DNA from: Burkholderia diffusa | Lineage (GTDB): Bacteria > Pseudomonadota > Gammaproteobacteria > Burkholderiales > Burkholderiaceae | NCBI RefSeq assembly: GCF_001718315.1 | Contig: NZ_CP013363.1 | Span: 868,001-932,000, forward strand | Reading direction: 5' to 3' | Length of the DNA: 64,000 nucleotides | Shown: positions 36,721-46,698 of the stretch, in pieces | How positions within the stretch are numbered: the first letter of the stretch is position 1 | Layout of the letters: each line of letters begins with the position of its first letter | Translations under genes and position numbers: made by a program | The notes under the pieces: generated by a model | Told to the model about the DNA's origin: nothing | Databases searched by the model: none | Seen by the model: the letters and a program-made list of their open reading frames with translations, nothing else

Positions 36721-38214
36721 ATGACTCGCATGATGCCCATCACCGATTCGTTCCGAACACCTTTGCCGATGGCCGGCGAGCCGCTGTACGAACGACTTGC
36801 CGAGCATTACCGCCGCATCATCGCGGCGGGTACCCTGTCGCCCGGCGACCGGATGCCGTCCGTGCGTGCATTCATGGCACAGCACGGCGTTAGCCTGTCG
36901 ACCGCGATCCAGGCATTTCGGCGGCTCGAGGATACGGGCTGGTGCGAAGCCAGGCCGCGTTCCGGCTATTTCGTGCGGCGGCGCGCGGCCGCCGCGCTCG
37001 ATACGTTGCCGGAAAGCGGCGGGCCGCCGCTGAGCGTCGAGCCGCCGTTCGCGGGACTGCATGAACGGGTGTCGCGCGTGATCGATCGCGCGAATGCGAT
37101 GCCCGATGCGCTGAATCTCGGCGGCGCGTCCGCGCTGGCGACGCTGTATCCGGCCGAGCGCCTGCAGACGCTGGCGATTCGGTTGCTGCGGCGCAAGCCG
37201 ACGCTGCTGACCGACGCGGGGCCGGTTGGCGGATCGCTCGAGTTCCGGCAGACGATGGCAAAGCGTGCGCTGACGTACGGCGTGGCCGTGTCGCCCGACG
37301 ACGTGATGTCGACCAGCGGCGGCGTCGATGCCGTGAATCTCGCGCTTCGCGCGGTGGCGCCCCCCGGCGACACGGTCGCGATCGAATCGCCGGCCTTTTT
37401 CGGCTTGATCCAGCTGCTCGAAAGCCTCGGCCTGCGTGCGCTGGAGATCCCGGCCAGCCCGACGACCGGGCTGTCGATCGAAGCGCTCGAAGTAGCGCTG
37501 ACCGCGTACCCGGACATTCGGGCCGTGGTTGTCGTGCCGAATCTGCAGAACCCGCTCGGCAGCGTGATGCCCGACGAGCGCAAGGCCGCGCTGGTCGCGC
37601 TGTGCTCGCGCCACGGCGTGGCCGTGATCGAGGACGAACCGTATCGCGAGCTCGTGGAAGCGCCGCACATAGTGAAGCCCGTGAAGGCATGGGACCGTGA
37701 CGGCACGGTGATCTATTGCCCGTCGTTCAACAAGGTGCTGGCGCCCGGGATGCGGCTCGGCTGGATGAGCGCGGGCCGCTGGCACGCGCGCGTGAAGATG
37801 CTCAAGTTCGCGCACAGCCGGCACAACGCCGCGTTGCTGCAGGCCGTCGCGGCCGAATTCGTCGGCTCGGGTGCGTTCGATCGCCACCTGCACCGGTTTC
37901 GCGAGCAACTGCGCGTGCAGCGCGATGTGACGATCGATGCGATCGCGCGCCATTTTCCGGCCGGCACGCGGATGAATCGGCCGCCCGGCGGCATGCTGCT
38001 TTGGATCGCGTTGCCGGACGGCGTGCGTTCCGAAGCATTGTTCGATGCCGCGCTGGCACGCGGGGTAAGGATCGCGCCAGGCGCGATCTTTTCGAACTCC
38101 GACCGCTATGACGCATACATCCGACTTGCCTGCACGCGGGTGTTCGACACGGCACATGAAGCGGCGATCGAAACACTCGGGCAACTGATACGCGACGCGG
38201 CGGCCGCTGCGTAA
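36721..38214 (+). CDS. MocR-type regulator (GntR DNA-binding domain plus aminotransferase fold)
   Basis: A 497-residue fusion. Residues 20-85 are a GntR winged helix (LYERLAEHYRRIIAAGTLSPGDRMPSVR, then HGVSLSTAIQAFRRLEDTGW). Residues 110-490 are a fold-type I aminotransferase with the PLP lysine in SFNKVLAPGMRLGW and NLQNPLGSVM upstream of DEPYRELV. MocR proteins use PLP or an amine as signal rather than doing catalysis. This one differs from PdxR in lacking pdxST neighbours. The only nearby candidate target is the divergent DUF2917 gene. An alternative Met a few codons in is possible. Confidence 0.88.
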   Translation: MTRMMPITDSFRTPLPMAGEPLYERLAEHYRRIIAAGTLSPGDRMPSVRAFMAQHGVSLSTAIQAFRRLEDTGWCEARPRSGYFVRRRAAAALDTLPESGGPPLSVEPPFAGLHERVSRVIDRANAMPDALNLGGASALATLYPAERLQTLAIRLLRRKPTLLTDAGPVGGSLEFRQTMAKRALTYGVAVSPDDVMSTSGGVDAVNLALRAVAPPGDTVAIESPAFFGLIQLLESLGLRALEIPASPTTGLSIEALEVALTAYPDIRAVVVVPNLQNPLGSVMPDERKAALVALCSRHGVAVIEDEPYRELVEAPHIVKPVKAWDRDGTVIYCPSFNKVLAPGMRLGWMSAGRWHARVKMLKFAHSRHNAALLQAVAAEFVGSGAFDRHLHRFREQLRVQRDVTIDAIARHFPAGTRMNRPPGGMLLWIALPDGVRSEALFDAALARGVRIAPGAIFSNSDRYDAYIRLACTRVFDTAHEAAIETLGQLIRDAAAAA

Positions 38215-38358
38215 GCAGGACAGGTGTGGGCCGGGCCGGCGCGTTGACCACCGGGCTCGGAGGGCGTGACGGCGGCACGGGGCGGCTGATCCGGCACACC
38301 GCGTTCACCCCGGACGGCCGCCGCGCGGCGACGCGCCGACGATGCGATTTCGGCGATT

Positions 38359-38634
38359 TCATCGGCTGACCGCATGCGCGGCGAGGTGCTGACGGATCAG
38401 CGACAGGTAGCGATCGCCGACCGAGAAGTCGCGCGCCGCACGCGGCCGCTCGGCTTGGCGCAGCGTGGCTGGCGCGCTCATGCCCAGGTACCGGCATACC
38501 GCCGACGGGAAGGGCTTGCGCGTATGCCCGAGCTGGCGCGCCGCGCGCTCGACGCGGGCGTCGCCGACCTGCGCACGCAACCATGCCAGCACTTGGCGAT
38601 CGGTGTCGTTGACGATACGGACCAGATGTTCCAT
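38359..38634 (-). CDS. Small protein of unknown function with own promoter and operator
   Basis: I do not recognise this 91-residue protein. It is basic, with no signal peptide or membrane helix. The first half (MEHLVRIVNDTDRQVLAWLRAQVGDARVERAARQLG) looks helical and could form a helix-turn-helix; the middle KPFPSAVCRYLGM has a single Cys. That the gene is real is supported by GAGGT four bases before the ATG, a near-consensus promoter and a perfect palindrome at the expected transcription start. A small DNA-binding autoregulator is my best guess; plasmid- or island-derived origin is possible. Confidence 0.65.
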   Translation of the reverse strand: MEHLVRIVNDTDRQVLAWLRAQVGDARVERAARQLGHTRKPFPSAVCRYLGMSAPATLRQAERPRAARDFSVGDRYLSLIRQHLAAHAVSR

Positions 38635-38656
38635 CGCGCACCTCACTGTTCATAAA

Positions 38657-38668
38657 TACAGTACTGTA
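38657..38668. promoter_or_regulatory. Perfect palindrome over the start region of the small orphan gene
   Basis: TACAGTACTGTA, flanked by AAA and AAT, lies directly downstream of the -10 element and 23 bases before the ATG. A repressor here would block the promoter; autoregulation by the small protein is the simplest idea. Confidence 0.6.
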
Positions 38669-38697
38669 AATATAACCAGTATATGAGGCGATCGCAA
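38669..38697 (-). promoter_or_regulatory. Sigma-70 promoter of the small orphan gene
   Basis: Minus strand: TTGCGA (-35, at 38697-38692), a 17-base spacer, then TATATT (-10, at 38674-38669). This is one of the clearest consensus promoters in the window. Confidence 0.7.
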
Positions 38698-38720
38698 GCG
38701 CCTGGCCGTTCGGCCAGGGC

Positions 38721-40202
38721 TCAGCGCACCGGCGCAGGTGTGCCGGCGGTCGGCGATCCCGCCATCCGGGCGGCAGGCGTGGCAGGCGCGGCGGGCGGGA
38801 CGAGATTCGCGTAGCGCGCGTCGGTCAGCGTGCCGAGAAACGCGACGATATCGTCGATTTCCGCGTCGGTCAGCGCGGGCGGCGTGCCCGGCCGGCGGTT
38901 CATCGGCGTCGAATTGACGTTGATGTTGCCGCGATAGGCGGCCGGCACGTCGTCGAACGTCCTGGCGCCGTGATACCAGTAGCCCGGGTCGGTCGAGCGC
39001 GTGTTGTAGAACGCGACCGCGTCGCGCAGCGTCGTGAACACGCCGTTGTGCATGAACGTCTGCTTGATCGCGACGTTGCGCAGCCCCGGCGTGCGCAGGT
39101 AGCCGCACCATTGCGTCGGCTCGGGCCAGCGCAGCCGCGCAGCCGTATCGCACAGACCATTGTCGAAATGGCGCGGATCGCGATTCGCGGGCAGCGCCCG
39201 GTTGCGCGGCACAGCGATCGCGTCGTAGCCGAAATCGGTGAAGAGCGAGCGCTCCGGCCGGCTCGACGTCTCCGACAGCGTATGGCAACTCATGCAGTTG
39301 CCCTTGTCGGGATTGCGGAACAACGCCAGGCCGCGCATCTCGGCCGGCGCGAGCGGCTTGCGCGCGCGCAGGTACGCGTCGAAGCGCGACGTGAACGGCG
39401 CCATGTCGTCGCTCTGCAGATAGGCTTCGACGGCCGAGCCCAGCGCGTGCACCAGTTGCTCCGGGTCGCGCCGCACCGATGCGCCGAAGCGCGCGGCGAG
39501 AGCGTCCGCCAGTTCGGTGCCGTTCACCTTGCGCAGCAGCGCGGCCGGCGCGAGGTTGTTCATCTCGTTCGGGTCGAACAACGGACCGCGGATCTGTTCG
39601 GCGAGCGTGTCCGCGCGGCCGTCGCTGAAGAGGCCGCCGAACGGCGATGGCGCGGGAGCGTCGTCGTCCTGGTAGAAGTGGCGGCGCGGCACGTAGCGCA
39701 CGTAGAGCAGCGACGGCGCGTTGCGCTGGCTGAAGCGCCCGTGGCGGCTGCCTTCCGGCACGCCCGGCCCTGCGAGCGAAGCGGCCGACAATGTCGGCGC
39801 GAACGCGCGCCCCGGATCGTGGCAGCCCGCGCACGACATGCCGCGCGGCTCGGACAGCCGCAGATCGAAGAAGATCCGGCGGCCCAACGCGACCAGCGTC
39901 GGGTCGGGCGCGAAACGGGCGGCCGCCGCGTCGACTTTGCCGGTCACCTGCGGCGTCCCGTTGCCGATCGTGCCGACGACGCGCGACGGCGGCGCACCGG
40001 GAAGCAGGATCGTCTCTGACGGCGCGGCATGGCCCACGAGCGCCGCGCCGCCGAGCAGGGCGACGGCAAGTACGCGTATCGTCCGGCTGCCGCTGCCGCT
40101 GCCGCTGCCGCTGCCGCTGCCGTCGCCGACCGTAATCGAAGGGGAAGTCAGAGGCCCGGCAGCGGTCGCCGACGAAACCGTCCGCCACCGCGATCCGGCC
40201 AT
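38721..40202 (-). CDS. Di-haem cytochrome c peroxidase (MauG/CcpA family)
   Basis: A 493-residue exported di-haem protein with two CxxCH sites, CAGCH in EPRGMSCAGCHDPGRAF and CMSCH in DKGNCMSCHTLSE. MHNGVFTTLRDAVAFYN and ALTDAEIDDIVAFLGTL are the usual C-terminal family features. It reduces peroxide or oxidises a protein partner in the periplasm. The signal sequence (IRVLAVALLGGAALVGHA) is preceded by about 40 residues with a Gly-Ser repeat. ATG 40202 has AGGAAA upstream; a GTG at 40262 overlapping the phosphoesterase stop is an alternative. The frame remains open far upstream through the phosphoesterase gene, but that part is antisense-frame noise. Confidence 0.85.
   Translation of the reverse strand: MAGSRWRTVSSATAAGPLTSPSITVGDGSGSGSGSGSGSRTIRVLAVALLGGAALVGHAAPSETILLPGAPPSRVVGTIGNGTPQVTGKVDAAAARFAPDPTLVALGRRIFFDLRLSEPRGMSCAGCHDPGRAFAPTLSAASLAGPGVPEGSRHGRFSQRNAPSLLYVRYVPRRHFYQDDDAPAPSPFGGLFSDGRADTLAEQIRGPLFDPNEMNNLAPAALLRKVNGTELADALAARFGASVRRDPEQLVHALGSAVEAYLQSDDMAPFTSRFDAYLRARKPLAPAEMRGLALFRNPDKGNCMSCHTLSETSSRPERSLFTDFGYDAIAVPRNRALPANRDPRHFDNGLCDTAARLRWPEPTQWCGYLRTPGLRNVAIKQTFMHNGVFTTLRDAVAFYNTRSTDPGYWYHGARTFDDVPAAYRGNINVNSTPMNRRPGTPPALTDAEIDDIVAFLGTLTDARYANLVPPAAPATPAARMAGSPTAGTPAPVR
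40090..40119. repeat. Hexanucleotide repeat in the peroxidase leader
   Basis: Five perfect CCGCTG units (plus-strand reading), followed by one diverged unit, encode the Gly-Ser run ahead of the signal sequence. Unit length preserves the frame on slippage. Confidence 0.9.
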
Positions 40203-40258
40203 CCGTTTCCTGCTGCTGGTCGGATCCGCCGGATCCTCCTGCAATTGAACTTCGTCGC

Positions 40259-41722
40259 TCACGGTGCGATGAACCCCGTCTTGTCGCATGCGAGCGTGTT
40301 GCCCGACTGGTCGCACGACGCGAGCAGCTTGCCGGCCGCCGAATATGCATGGAACACCCAGCCCGTCGCCGGTGCCGCGCGCCGCTCCATGATCAGGAAA
40401 CCAAAGCTGTTGTTGTGCGATAGCCGTTCGATCACGGCGCCCGGCGCGGGTGTCAGACCGGCCGGGAACGGATCGGGCAGTGCGACGTCGAGGTTGTCGC
40501 CGCCGTTGCCGGACACGATCGTCGCCGGATGCCCGGACGAGAAGTTGATCGCCTGGAAGTCGTGCACGTGCCCGTGCAGCGCGACGTTGACGCCGGGCGG
40601 GTAGTACGCCTGCGCGTTCAGGCTCGCCATCACCGACTGCAGCGCCAGGTTTCCCGGCGCGGGCGTGCTGCCGGCGATCGGCGCGAACGCGAGGATCGGG
40701 TGGTGGTTCGTGAAGATCGTCGTCGAGATGCCGGCTTTCGACGCAAGCGACGCGACCGTCTGAAACTGCTTCTGATAGATGCGGAACTGCGCGTCGGTTG
40801 TCTTCAGCGGATTGCGTCCGACCTTCGCAGTGTCGAACACGATCACCTGCGTGCCGCCGCCGAGCGATACCGCATAGGGATCCGAATAGTTCGCGTCGTC
40901 GTCGTTGGCCGGATCGTCGCACGAACGGGCCGCCGAATACGGGCGCGGATCGAGGAAGCGGTACCAGCCCTGGCCGGCCCGCGCGCATTCCTCGTGGTTG
41001 CCGCGCACGACGATCCACGGCGCCTTCGCGAACAGCGGTGCGGCGGGGCGGAACAGGTCGGCCTGCCACGTATCCCAGCCGTAGCCCCACGGGCTGTCCT
41101 TGCAGCCGGCGATGTCGGGCGGGCACGCGTTTTCGCGGTAGTGATAGTCGCCGACGTGCAGCACGAGGTCCGGCGACAGCTTCGCGACGCTCGCCGCGAT
41201 CGTGTCGAACGGCCAGACCGTCGCGTCGTTGCATGCCTGCCATGCGTTGTCGGCCTTCTTCATCCGGCAGCCGGTGTCGGCGATGATCGCGATGCGCTGC
41301 GGCTGCGCTTTCGGCAGCGGCAGCGCGCGGCCCGCGACGCTCGCCGTCCGGGCATCGGTCGGCAGCGTCGCTTCGCAGACCGACACCGGGAAGCTCGACG
41401 GTTTCGAGTCGGCCGGGGCGCTCGCCGTCGGCCGTTGCGCGACGGTCGCGGCGCCGGCGCGCAGCGTCATGCGCGACAGCTTGCCGTCGACGGACAGTTG
41501 CGGACACACCGGATCGCTCGCGGACGCGGGGCTGTAGTTCGTGACCACGCGCGCGACCGCCTGGTTCGCATCGCCGATCTCGACCCACGCGGCCTGAACG
41601 TTGATCGCGGCACTGGCCGGGTCGGCGGGCGTATCGATGTGATTCGAACACGCGGACAGCGCCGCGAGAGCAACAAGCGGAGCGCAGCGCACGAGCCGCG
41701 CGCGGGAGAGGAGTCGTCGCAT
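40259..41722 (-). CDS. Exported metallophosphoesterase (lipoprotein)
   Basis: A 487-residue calcineurin-like phosphoesterase. The N-terminus has a signal with lipobox LAALSAC. Metal-binding motifs appear in order: IIADTG, VGDYHY, RGNHEEC, TNHHPI and the GHVHDF pair. About 140 residues before the first motif form a separate N-terminal domain with paired cysteines, resembling purple acid phosphatase architecture. It would hydrolyse phosphomonoesters in the periplasm or at the cell surface. ATG 41722 is preferred over a GTG three codons upstream. It lies directly upstream of the di-haem peroxidase on the same strand, an unusual pairing that appears co-transcribed. Confidence 0.83.
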   Translation of the reverse strand: MRRLLSRARLVRCAPLVALAALSACSNHIDTPADPASAAINVQAAWVEIGDANQAVARVVTNYSPASASDPVCPQLSVDGKLSRMTLRAGAATVAQRPTASAPADSKPSSFPVSVCEATLPTDARTASVAGRALPLPKAQPQRIAIIADTGCRMKKADNAWQACNDATVWPFDTIAASVAKLSPDLVLHVGDYHYRENACPPDIAGCKDSPWGYGWDTWQADLFRPAAPLFAKAPWIVVRGNHEECARAGQGWYRFLDPRPYSAARSCDDPANDDDANYSDPYAVSLGGGTQVIVFDTAKVGRNPLKTTDAQFRIYQKQFQTVASLASKAGISTTIFTNHHPILAFAPIAGSTPAPGNLALQSVMASLNAQAYYPPGVNVALHGHVHDFQAINFSSGHPATIVSGNGGDNLDVALPDPFPAGLTPAPGAVIERLSHNNSFGFLIMERRAAPATGWVFHAYSAAGKLLASCDQSGNTLACDKTGFIAP

Positions 41723-41899
41723 GGGAGGCACCGTAGGAAAGCCGTCAACGATACGGAACGTGAATGTAAGAAATGTGAAGGGCAGGTGCGATGGCCAGCG
41801 CGCGCGAGTCGTGCCGCGTTCGCGGCCTTGACCTCAAGCCGGCTTGAAGCAGCATAGTCCGGTTCACGTTCAACCACGCGGACAAAAGGAGCATCGACG

Positions 41900-42748
<849 letters not shown>

Positions 42749-42838
42749 TGCATCAGGAAAAGGGCCGCAGCCCGTTGTTGTGCATGTGCGTTGCCGTTCA
42801 TGCATGACAAGGCAGCGGCATCGTGCACAAGGCAGGCA

Positions 42839-43150
42839 TCAGTCGCGCCTCGCTCGCAACATCAGCCAGGCGCAGCCGGCCGCCACGAGCACGAGCCCGA
42901 GCAGCACCGCCTCGGCGCCGAGTGCGAAACCGGGCGGCATCTCGCCGCTGTTCGGCATGGGCGACAGGTTGGCGGCGATTGCGATCGCGCCGCCGGCCAG
43001 CAGCGCGATGCAGACGATCCAGTAGAGCTTGCCGCGCGGGGCGGCGGTGCGGATCCGCCACAGCGCGAGGCCGACGCCGCCGAGGTAAAGCACCGCGAGC
43101 GTTGCGAGCGCGATGAAGTCGCCGGTGCGATCGTTCAGGAGGCTGCTCAT
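42839..43150 (-). CDS. Small three-helix membrane protein next to BetT
   Basis: A 103-residue protein with three predicted membrane helices: FIALATLAVLYLGGVGLALW, YWIVCIALLAGGAIAIAA and AVLLGLVLVAAGCAWLML. GGAGG precedes ATG 43150. It starts 58 bases after the BetT transporter's stop on the same strand, so it is probably co-transcribed. I recognise no family; an accessory to the transporter is possible but unproved. Confidence 0.65.
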   Translation of the reverse strand: MSSLLNDRTGDFIALATLAVLYLGGVGLALWRIRTAAPRGKLYWIVCIALLAGGAIAIAANLSPMPNSGEMPPGFALGAEAVLLGLVLVAAGCAWLMLRARRD

Positions 43151-43208
43151 GGCACGCCTCCGTCGGGTGCCGCGTGTCGGCTCGACGCAATGCACGCAGC
43201 GGACGGGT

Positions 43209-45239
43209 TCATTCGGCCTCCGTTGCGTGTCCCGGCGCGCGGCTCAGCAGATGCGTACGCTGGTCGGCCGCGAGCGATACATAACGTTCGTATTGACGCA
43301 GTACATCGGCGATCAGTTCGTCGCCGCGCAGGTATTCGACGTCGTAGCCGAGCCGGCCGTCCTCGAAGAACGTGACGATGCCGTACACGTGCGGACGCTC
43401 GGACTCCGGCTCGGCCGCTTCGCGTACCAGGAAGGCTGCCGCGGACTTCGCCGTCACGCGCGCGCCGTAGACGAAATCGCGGTGTTCCGCGGTCGGCACG
43501 GTCAGGCGTACCGCATCGTCGCTGTCGCGCTGCACGTGCGCGTCGACACCGCCCGCCCGCAGTTCGTCCGCGACCTTGCGCAGCGCGGGCTCGACGGTTT
43601 CCGCGACGAACTGGCGAGCGTCGGCCTCGGTCGTTTGCCGCAGGATGTGGGTCAGGCGATGGCGCCAGTGCTGACCGGTCCAGAAGCTCGTCGCGGGCGC
43701 GACGTCCTGCGAATAGTGCGCGCGATCTGCCGCGAGCCCGCGCCACAGCCCGTAGCAGAGCGCGAGCATGATCAACGCGACCGGCAGTGCGGCAATCAAC
43801 GTCATCGCCTGCAGCGCGCCGAGCCCGCCCGCGACCAGCAGCACGGCTGCCGTCACGCCCAGCAGCGCAGCCCAGAACAGCCGCTGCCAGACCGGCGAAT
43901 GCGCGGTGCCGCGCGTCGCGATCTGGTCGATCACGAATGCGCCGGAATCGGCGGACGTGACGAAGAACACCGCGATCAGCACGATCGCGACGATCGACAG
44001 CAACTGGGGCAGCGGCAGGAAATCGAAGAAACGGAACAGCAACGCATCGACACTGCCGGCCGTTTGCGCGAGCGCGCCGGCCGCGCCGTGCGTGTCGAGC
44101 CAGATCGCGCTGTTGCCGAACACGGTCATCCACACGAGATTGAATGCGGTCGGCACGAGCAACACGCCGATCACGAACTGGCGGATCGTTCGGCCGCGCG
44201 AGATGCGTGCGATGAACATGCCGACGAATGGCGACCACGATACCCACCATGCCCAGTAGAGGATCGTCCAGCCGCCGAACCAGCCTTCCTCGCGCGGCGG
44301 CGCATACGCATAGGTGCGGAACGACAGGTCGACGAGATTCGACAGGTACTGGCCGATGTTGTCGCCGAGCGCGCGCAGCAGGAACGACGTCGGGCCCGCG
44401 ACGACCACGAACGCGAGCAACAGGAACGCCAGCAGCAGGTTCAGCTCGGACAGTCGCCGCACGCCCTTGTCGAGACCGCTCGCGGCCGATGCGCCGGCCA
44501 GGATCACGACGATCACGACGAGCCCGATGCGGAACGCGTTGCCGCTCGTATCCCAGCCGGCGACCGTATGCAGGCCCGCGCTCAACTGCATCACGCCGTA
44601 GCCGAGCGTCGTGGCGATGCCCGCAACCGTGCCGACCAGCGCGAACGCGTCGACCGCGTGGCCGATCCAGCCGTTCACGCGCTCGCGCAACACCGGGTAC
44701 AGCCCGGAGCGCAGCGTCAACGGCAGGTTGTAGCGGAATCCGAAGTATGCGAGCACGAGCCCCATCAGCCCGTAGATCGCCCACGCATGAAAGCCCCAGT
44801 GGAAGAAGGTCATCAGCATCGCCTCGCGTGCGGCGGCGGGCGTGCCGGGGTCGACGGTCGGCGGCTTCAGGAAGTGCTGCATCGGCTCGCCGACGCCGAA
44901 GTACATGAGGCCGATGCCCATGCCCGCCGCGAACAGCATGGCCGTCCACGACAGGAAGCTGAACTCGGGCTCGGCGTCGTCGGGGCCGAGCCGGATGTTG
45001 CCGAAGTCGCTCGCCGCGATCAGCACGAGAAACACGAGGAACGTGGTGACGGCGAGCACGTAGAACCAGTCGAAGCGAGCGACGACCCATTGCTGGCCGG
45101 AGGAGAAGAGTGCGCCTGCTTCGTTCGGGTGCAGCGCGCACACGACGAGCAGTGCACCGATGACCGCAAGCGCGGGCAGCACGACCTGCGGCTTGAATGT
45201 CGTGCGGGGCGAGGAACGGGAATCCGGCATGGCTGGCAT
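43209..45239 (-). CDS. betT: BCCT family choline/betaine transporter
   Basis: A 676-residue BCCT transporter with 12 helices over the first ~500 residues. The glycine-rich helix AAGMGIGLMYFGVGEP, the tryptophan-rich substrate/coupling segment ILYWAWWVSWSPFVGMFIARISRGRTIRQF, and the ~170-residue hydrophilic C-terminal domain are typical of BetT, the high-affinity proton-coupled choline importer whose tail senses osmotic strength. The bet genes for choline oxidation are not in the window. Two close ATG codons (45239, 45230) are possible starts; neither has a strong ribosome site. Confidence 0.9.
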   Translation of the reverse strand: MPAMPDSRSSPRTTFKPQVVLPALAVIGALLVVCALHPNEAGALFSSGQQWVVARFDWFYVLAVTTFLVFLVLIAASDFGNIRLGPDDAEPEFSFLSWTAMLFAAGMGIGLMYFGVGEPMQHFLKPPTVDPGTPAAAREAMLMTFFHWGFHAWAIYGLMGLVLAYFGFRYNLPLTLRSGLYPVLRERVNGWIGHAVDAFALVGTVAGIATTLGYGVMQLSAGLHTVAGWDTSGNAFRIGLVVIVVILAGASAASGLDKGVRRLSELNLLLAFLLLAFVVVAGPTSFLLRALGDNIGQYLSNLVDLSFRTYAYAPPREEGWFGGWTILYWAWWVSWSPFVGMFIARISRGRTIRQFVIGVLLVPTAFNLVWMTVFGNSAIWLDTHGAAGALAQTAGSVDALLFRFFDFLPLPQLLSIVAIVLIAVFFVTSADSGAFVIDQIATRGTAHSPVWQRLFWAALLGVTAAVLLVAGGLGALQAMTLIAALPVALIMLALCYGLWRGLAADRAHYSQDVAPATSFWTGQHWRHRLTHILRQTTEADARQFVAETVEPALRKVADELRAGGVDAHVQRDSDDAVRLTVPTAEHRDFVYGARVTAKSAAAFLVREAAEPESERPHVYGIVTFFEDGRLGYDVEYLRGDELIADVLRQYERYVSLAADQRTHLLSRAPGHATEAE

Positions 45240-45445
45240 CCAGTTGTGGGCGCAACGAGGCGCGACGCCGCCCGGCGCGCGTGTCGCGCGTCGGACCCTG
45301 ATACGGCGTGCGTCGAGTGTACCGCGGTGTCAGGACTGCAAGAAGGGATATGCAGCAGGGATAAACCTGACGAATTGTAAGGTATTGGGGCGATCACGAA
45401 AACCCGCACGCTGCGCGCTGCGTGCGAGAGAGCGGCACGTCGAAC

Positions 45446-45480
45446 GTAAAACGCCCCCGACGATGCCGGATCGTCCGGGG
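45446..45480 (-). terminator. Terminator after the porin gene
   Basis: Minus-strand stem of 11 pairs with one mismatch (CCCCGGACGAT facing ATCGTCGGGGG), followed by a short T-rich tail, about 30 bases past the porin stop. The tail is weak. Confidence 0.55.
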
Positions 45481-45510
45481 CTCAGGCAGGCGATGCGCAG
45501 CCGTGCGGGT

Positions 45511-46698
45511 TCAGAACGTCACGGCGATCCCGGCCATGCCGACGAACTGCCCGTGCGTCGTCGAAGGGGTGAGTTGCTGCGAATCGCCGACGATCGGCGC
45601 CGCGTCGACGATATGGCCGGCTCCCAGCGCGCCGAGCGTCCGCCCGCTCGAATGCGTGTACGCCTGCAGCACATAGAGCGTCGTGCGCTTAGACAGGCTG
45701 TACGACTCCTTCAGCGAATACTGCTGATAACGGGCCGCGTCCGACACACCGTTCGCCTTCGACGCGAGCGTGTACGCGAACGCGCCGGCCACCGAGAAGG
45801 TCGGCGTGAAGCGATACGCGGCGAGCGCGCCGTAGGTGTTGAACACGGCCGTGTCCGTGAACGCGGAGCCGTTGCCGGGCAAATACTTCACGTTCGAGTA
45901 GTTGAGGCCCATCGTCAGGTTGCCGAGCGTGTAGTTGCCGGCGGCCGCGACCTGTTCGATGGCCTTCGCGGTCAGGTAGCCCTGGTTCAGCACGGACACC
46001 GCGAAGCTGCCCGACGCCGCGGTCGCCGGATTCAGGAAGCCTGCCGACGAGCCCGAGCTGTTGATGCGCAGGTAGCCTGCCGCGATCCCGACCGGCCCGT
46101 TCGCATAGCGCAGCGCGGCGCTGAACGTGTTGCCCTTGCCGGTCGCGCCCGCGATGCCGCCGAACGCGTACATTGCGCTCGCGGTCAGCCCGGAGAATGT
46201 CGGCGACGTATAGGTGACGGAATTGTTGACGCGGATCGTCGTGTCGAGCCCGTCGATGTCGCCCGGATGCGCGCCCGTCGCGCCGGTCAGCCAGCTGCTC
46301 GACGCGTACGGGCCGACCAGCAGGAAGTACGGCGTGTACTGGCGGCCGGCCGTCACCGTGCCGTAATGATCGTTGCGCAGCCCGACGAAGGCCTGGCGGT
46401 TGAAGATCGTGCCGGCGGAGGCTTGCGCGCCGGTGTTCAGGTTGAAGCCGGATTGCAGGTCGAAGATCGCGTGCGTGCCGCCGCCGAGATCCTCGTCGCC
46501 GCGCAGCCCGAACTTCGACGCATACAGGTTGCCGTCGCGCATGTACACGTTCGAGTGACCTTGCTGGTTGTTCACGTACGCGATCGAATCGTCGACCACG
46601 CCGTACAGCGTCACGCTGCTCTGCGCATGGGCGGCGGAAGCGCCGAGCGACGCGACCGATAAAATTAGGATTGCAGAGTAGTGATGCGATGCCTTCAT
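45511..46698 (-). CDS. Gram-negative trimeric porin
   Basis: A 395-residue outer-membrane porin of the Burkholderiales type. A signal peptide ends at AHAQSSVTLYG; the first strand SSVTLYGVVDD, the FGLRGDEDLGGG strand-turn, RQAFVGLRNDHYGTVTAGRQYTP, and the terminal Phe (GIAVTF) are standard. It should form a 16-strand general or sugar-linked pore. GGAG stands eight bases before ATG 46698. It follows the GH31 and ACS permease genes by 117 bases on the same strand, which suggests uptake of the same carbohydrate. A small GGAGGC/GCCTCC hairpin lies in that gap. Confidence 0.93.
   Translation of the reverse strand: MKASHHYSAILILSVASLGASAAHAQSSVTLYGVVDDSIAYVNNQQGHSNVYMRDGNLYASKFGLRGDEDLGGGTHAIFDLQSGFNLNTGAQASAGTIFNRQAFVGLRNDHYGTVTAGRQYTPYFLLVGPYASSSWLTGATGAHPGDIDGLDTTIRVNNSVTYTSPTFSGLTASAMYAFGGIAGATGKGNTFSAALRYANGPVGIAAGYLRINSSGSSAGFLNPATAASGSFAVSVLNQGYLTAKAIEQVAAAGNYTLGNLTMGLNYSNVKYLPGNGSAFTDTAVFNTYGALAAYRFTPTFSVAGAFAYTLASKANGVSDAARYQQYSLKESYSLSKRTTLYVLQAYTHSSGRTLGALGAGHIVDAAPIVGDSQQLTPSTTHGQFVGMAGIAVTF

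Noticed and set aside
40203-41651. Upstream extension of the peroxidase frame, suggesting a giant fusion protein
   Set aside because: The region is fully occupied in another frame by the metallophosphoesterase with signal sequence and metal motifs. The peroxidase has its own start with a ribosome site and an internal signal sequence.
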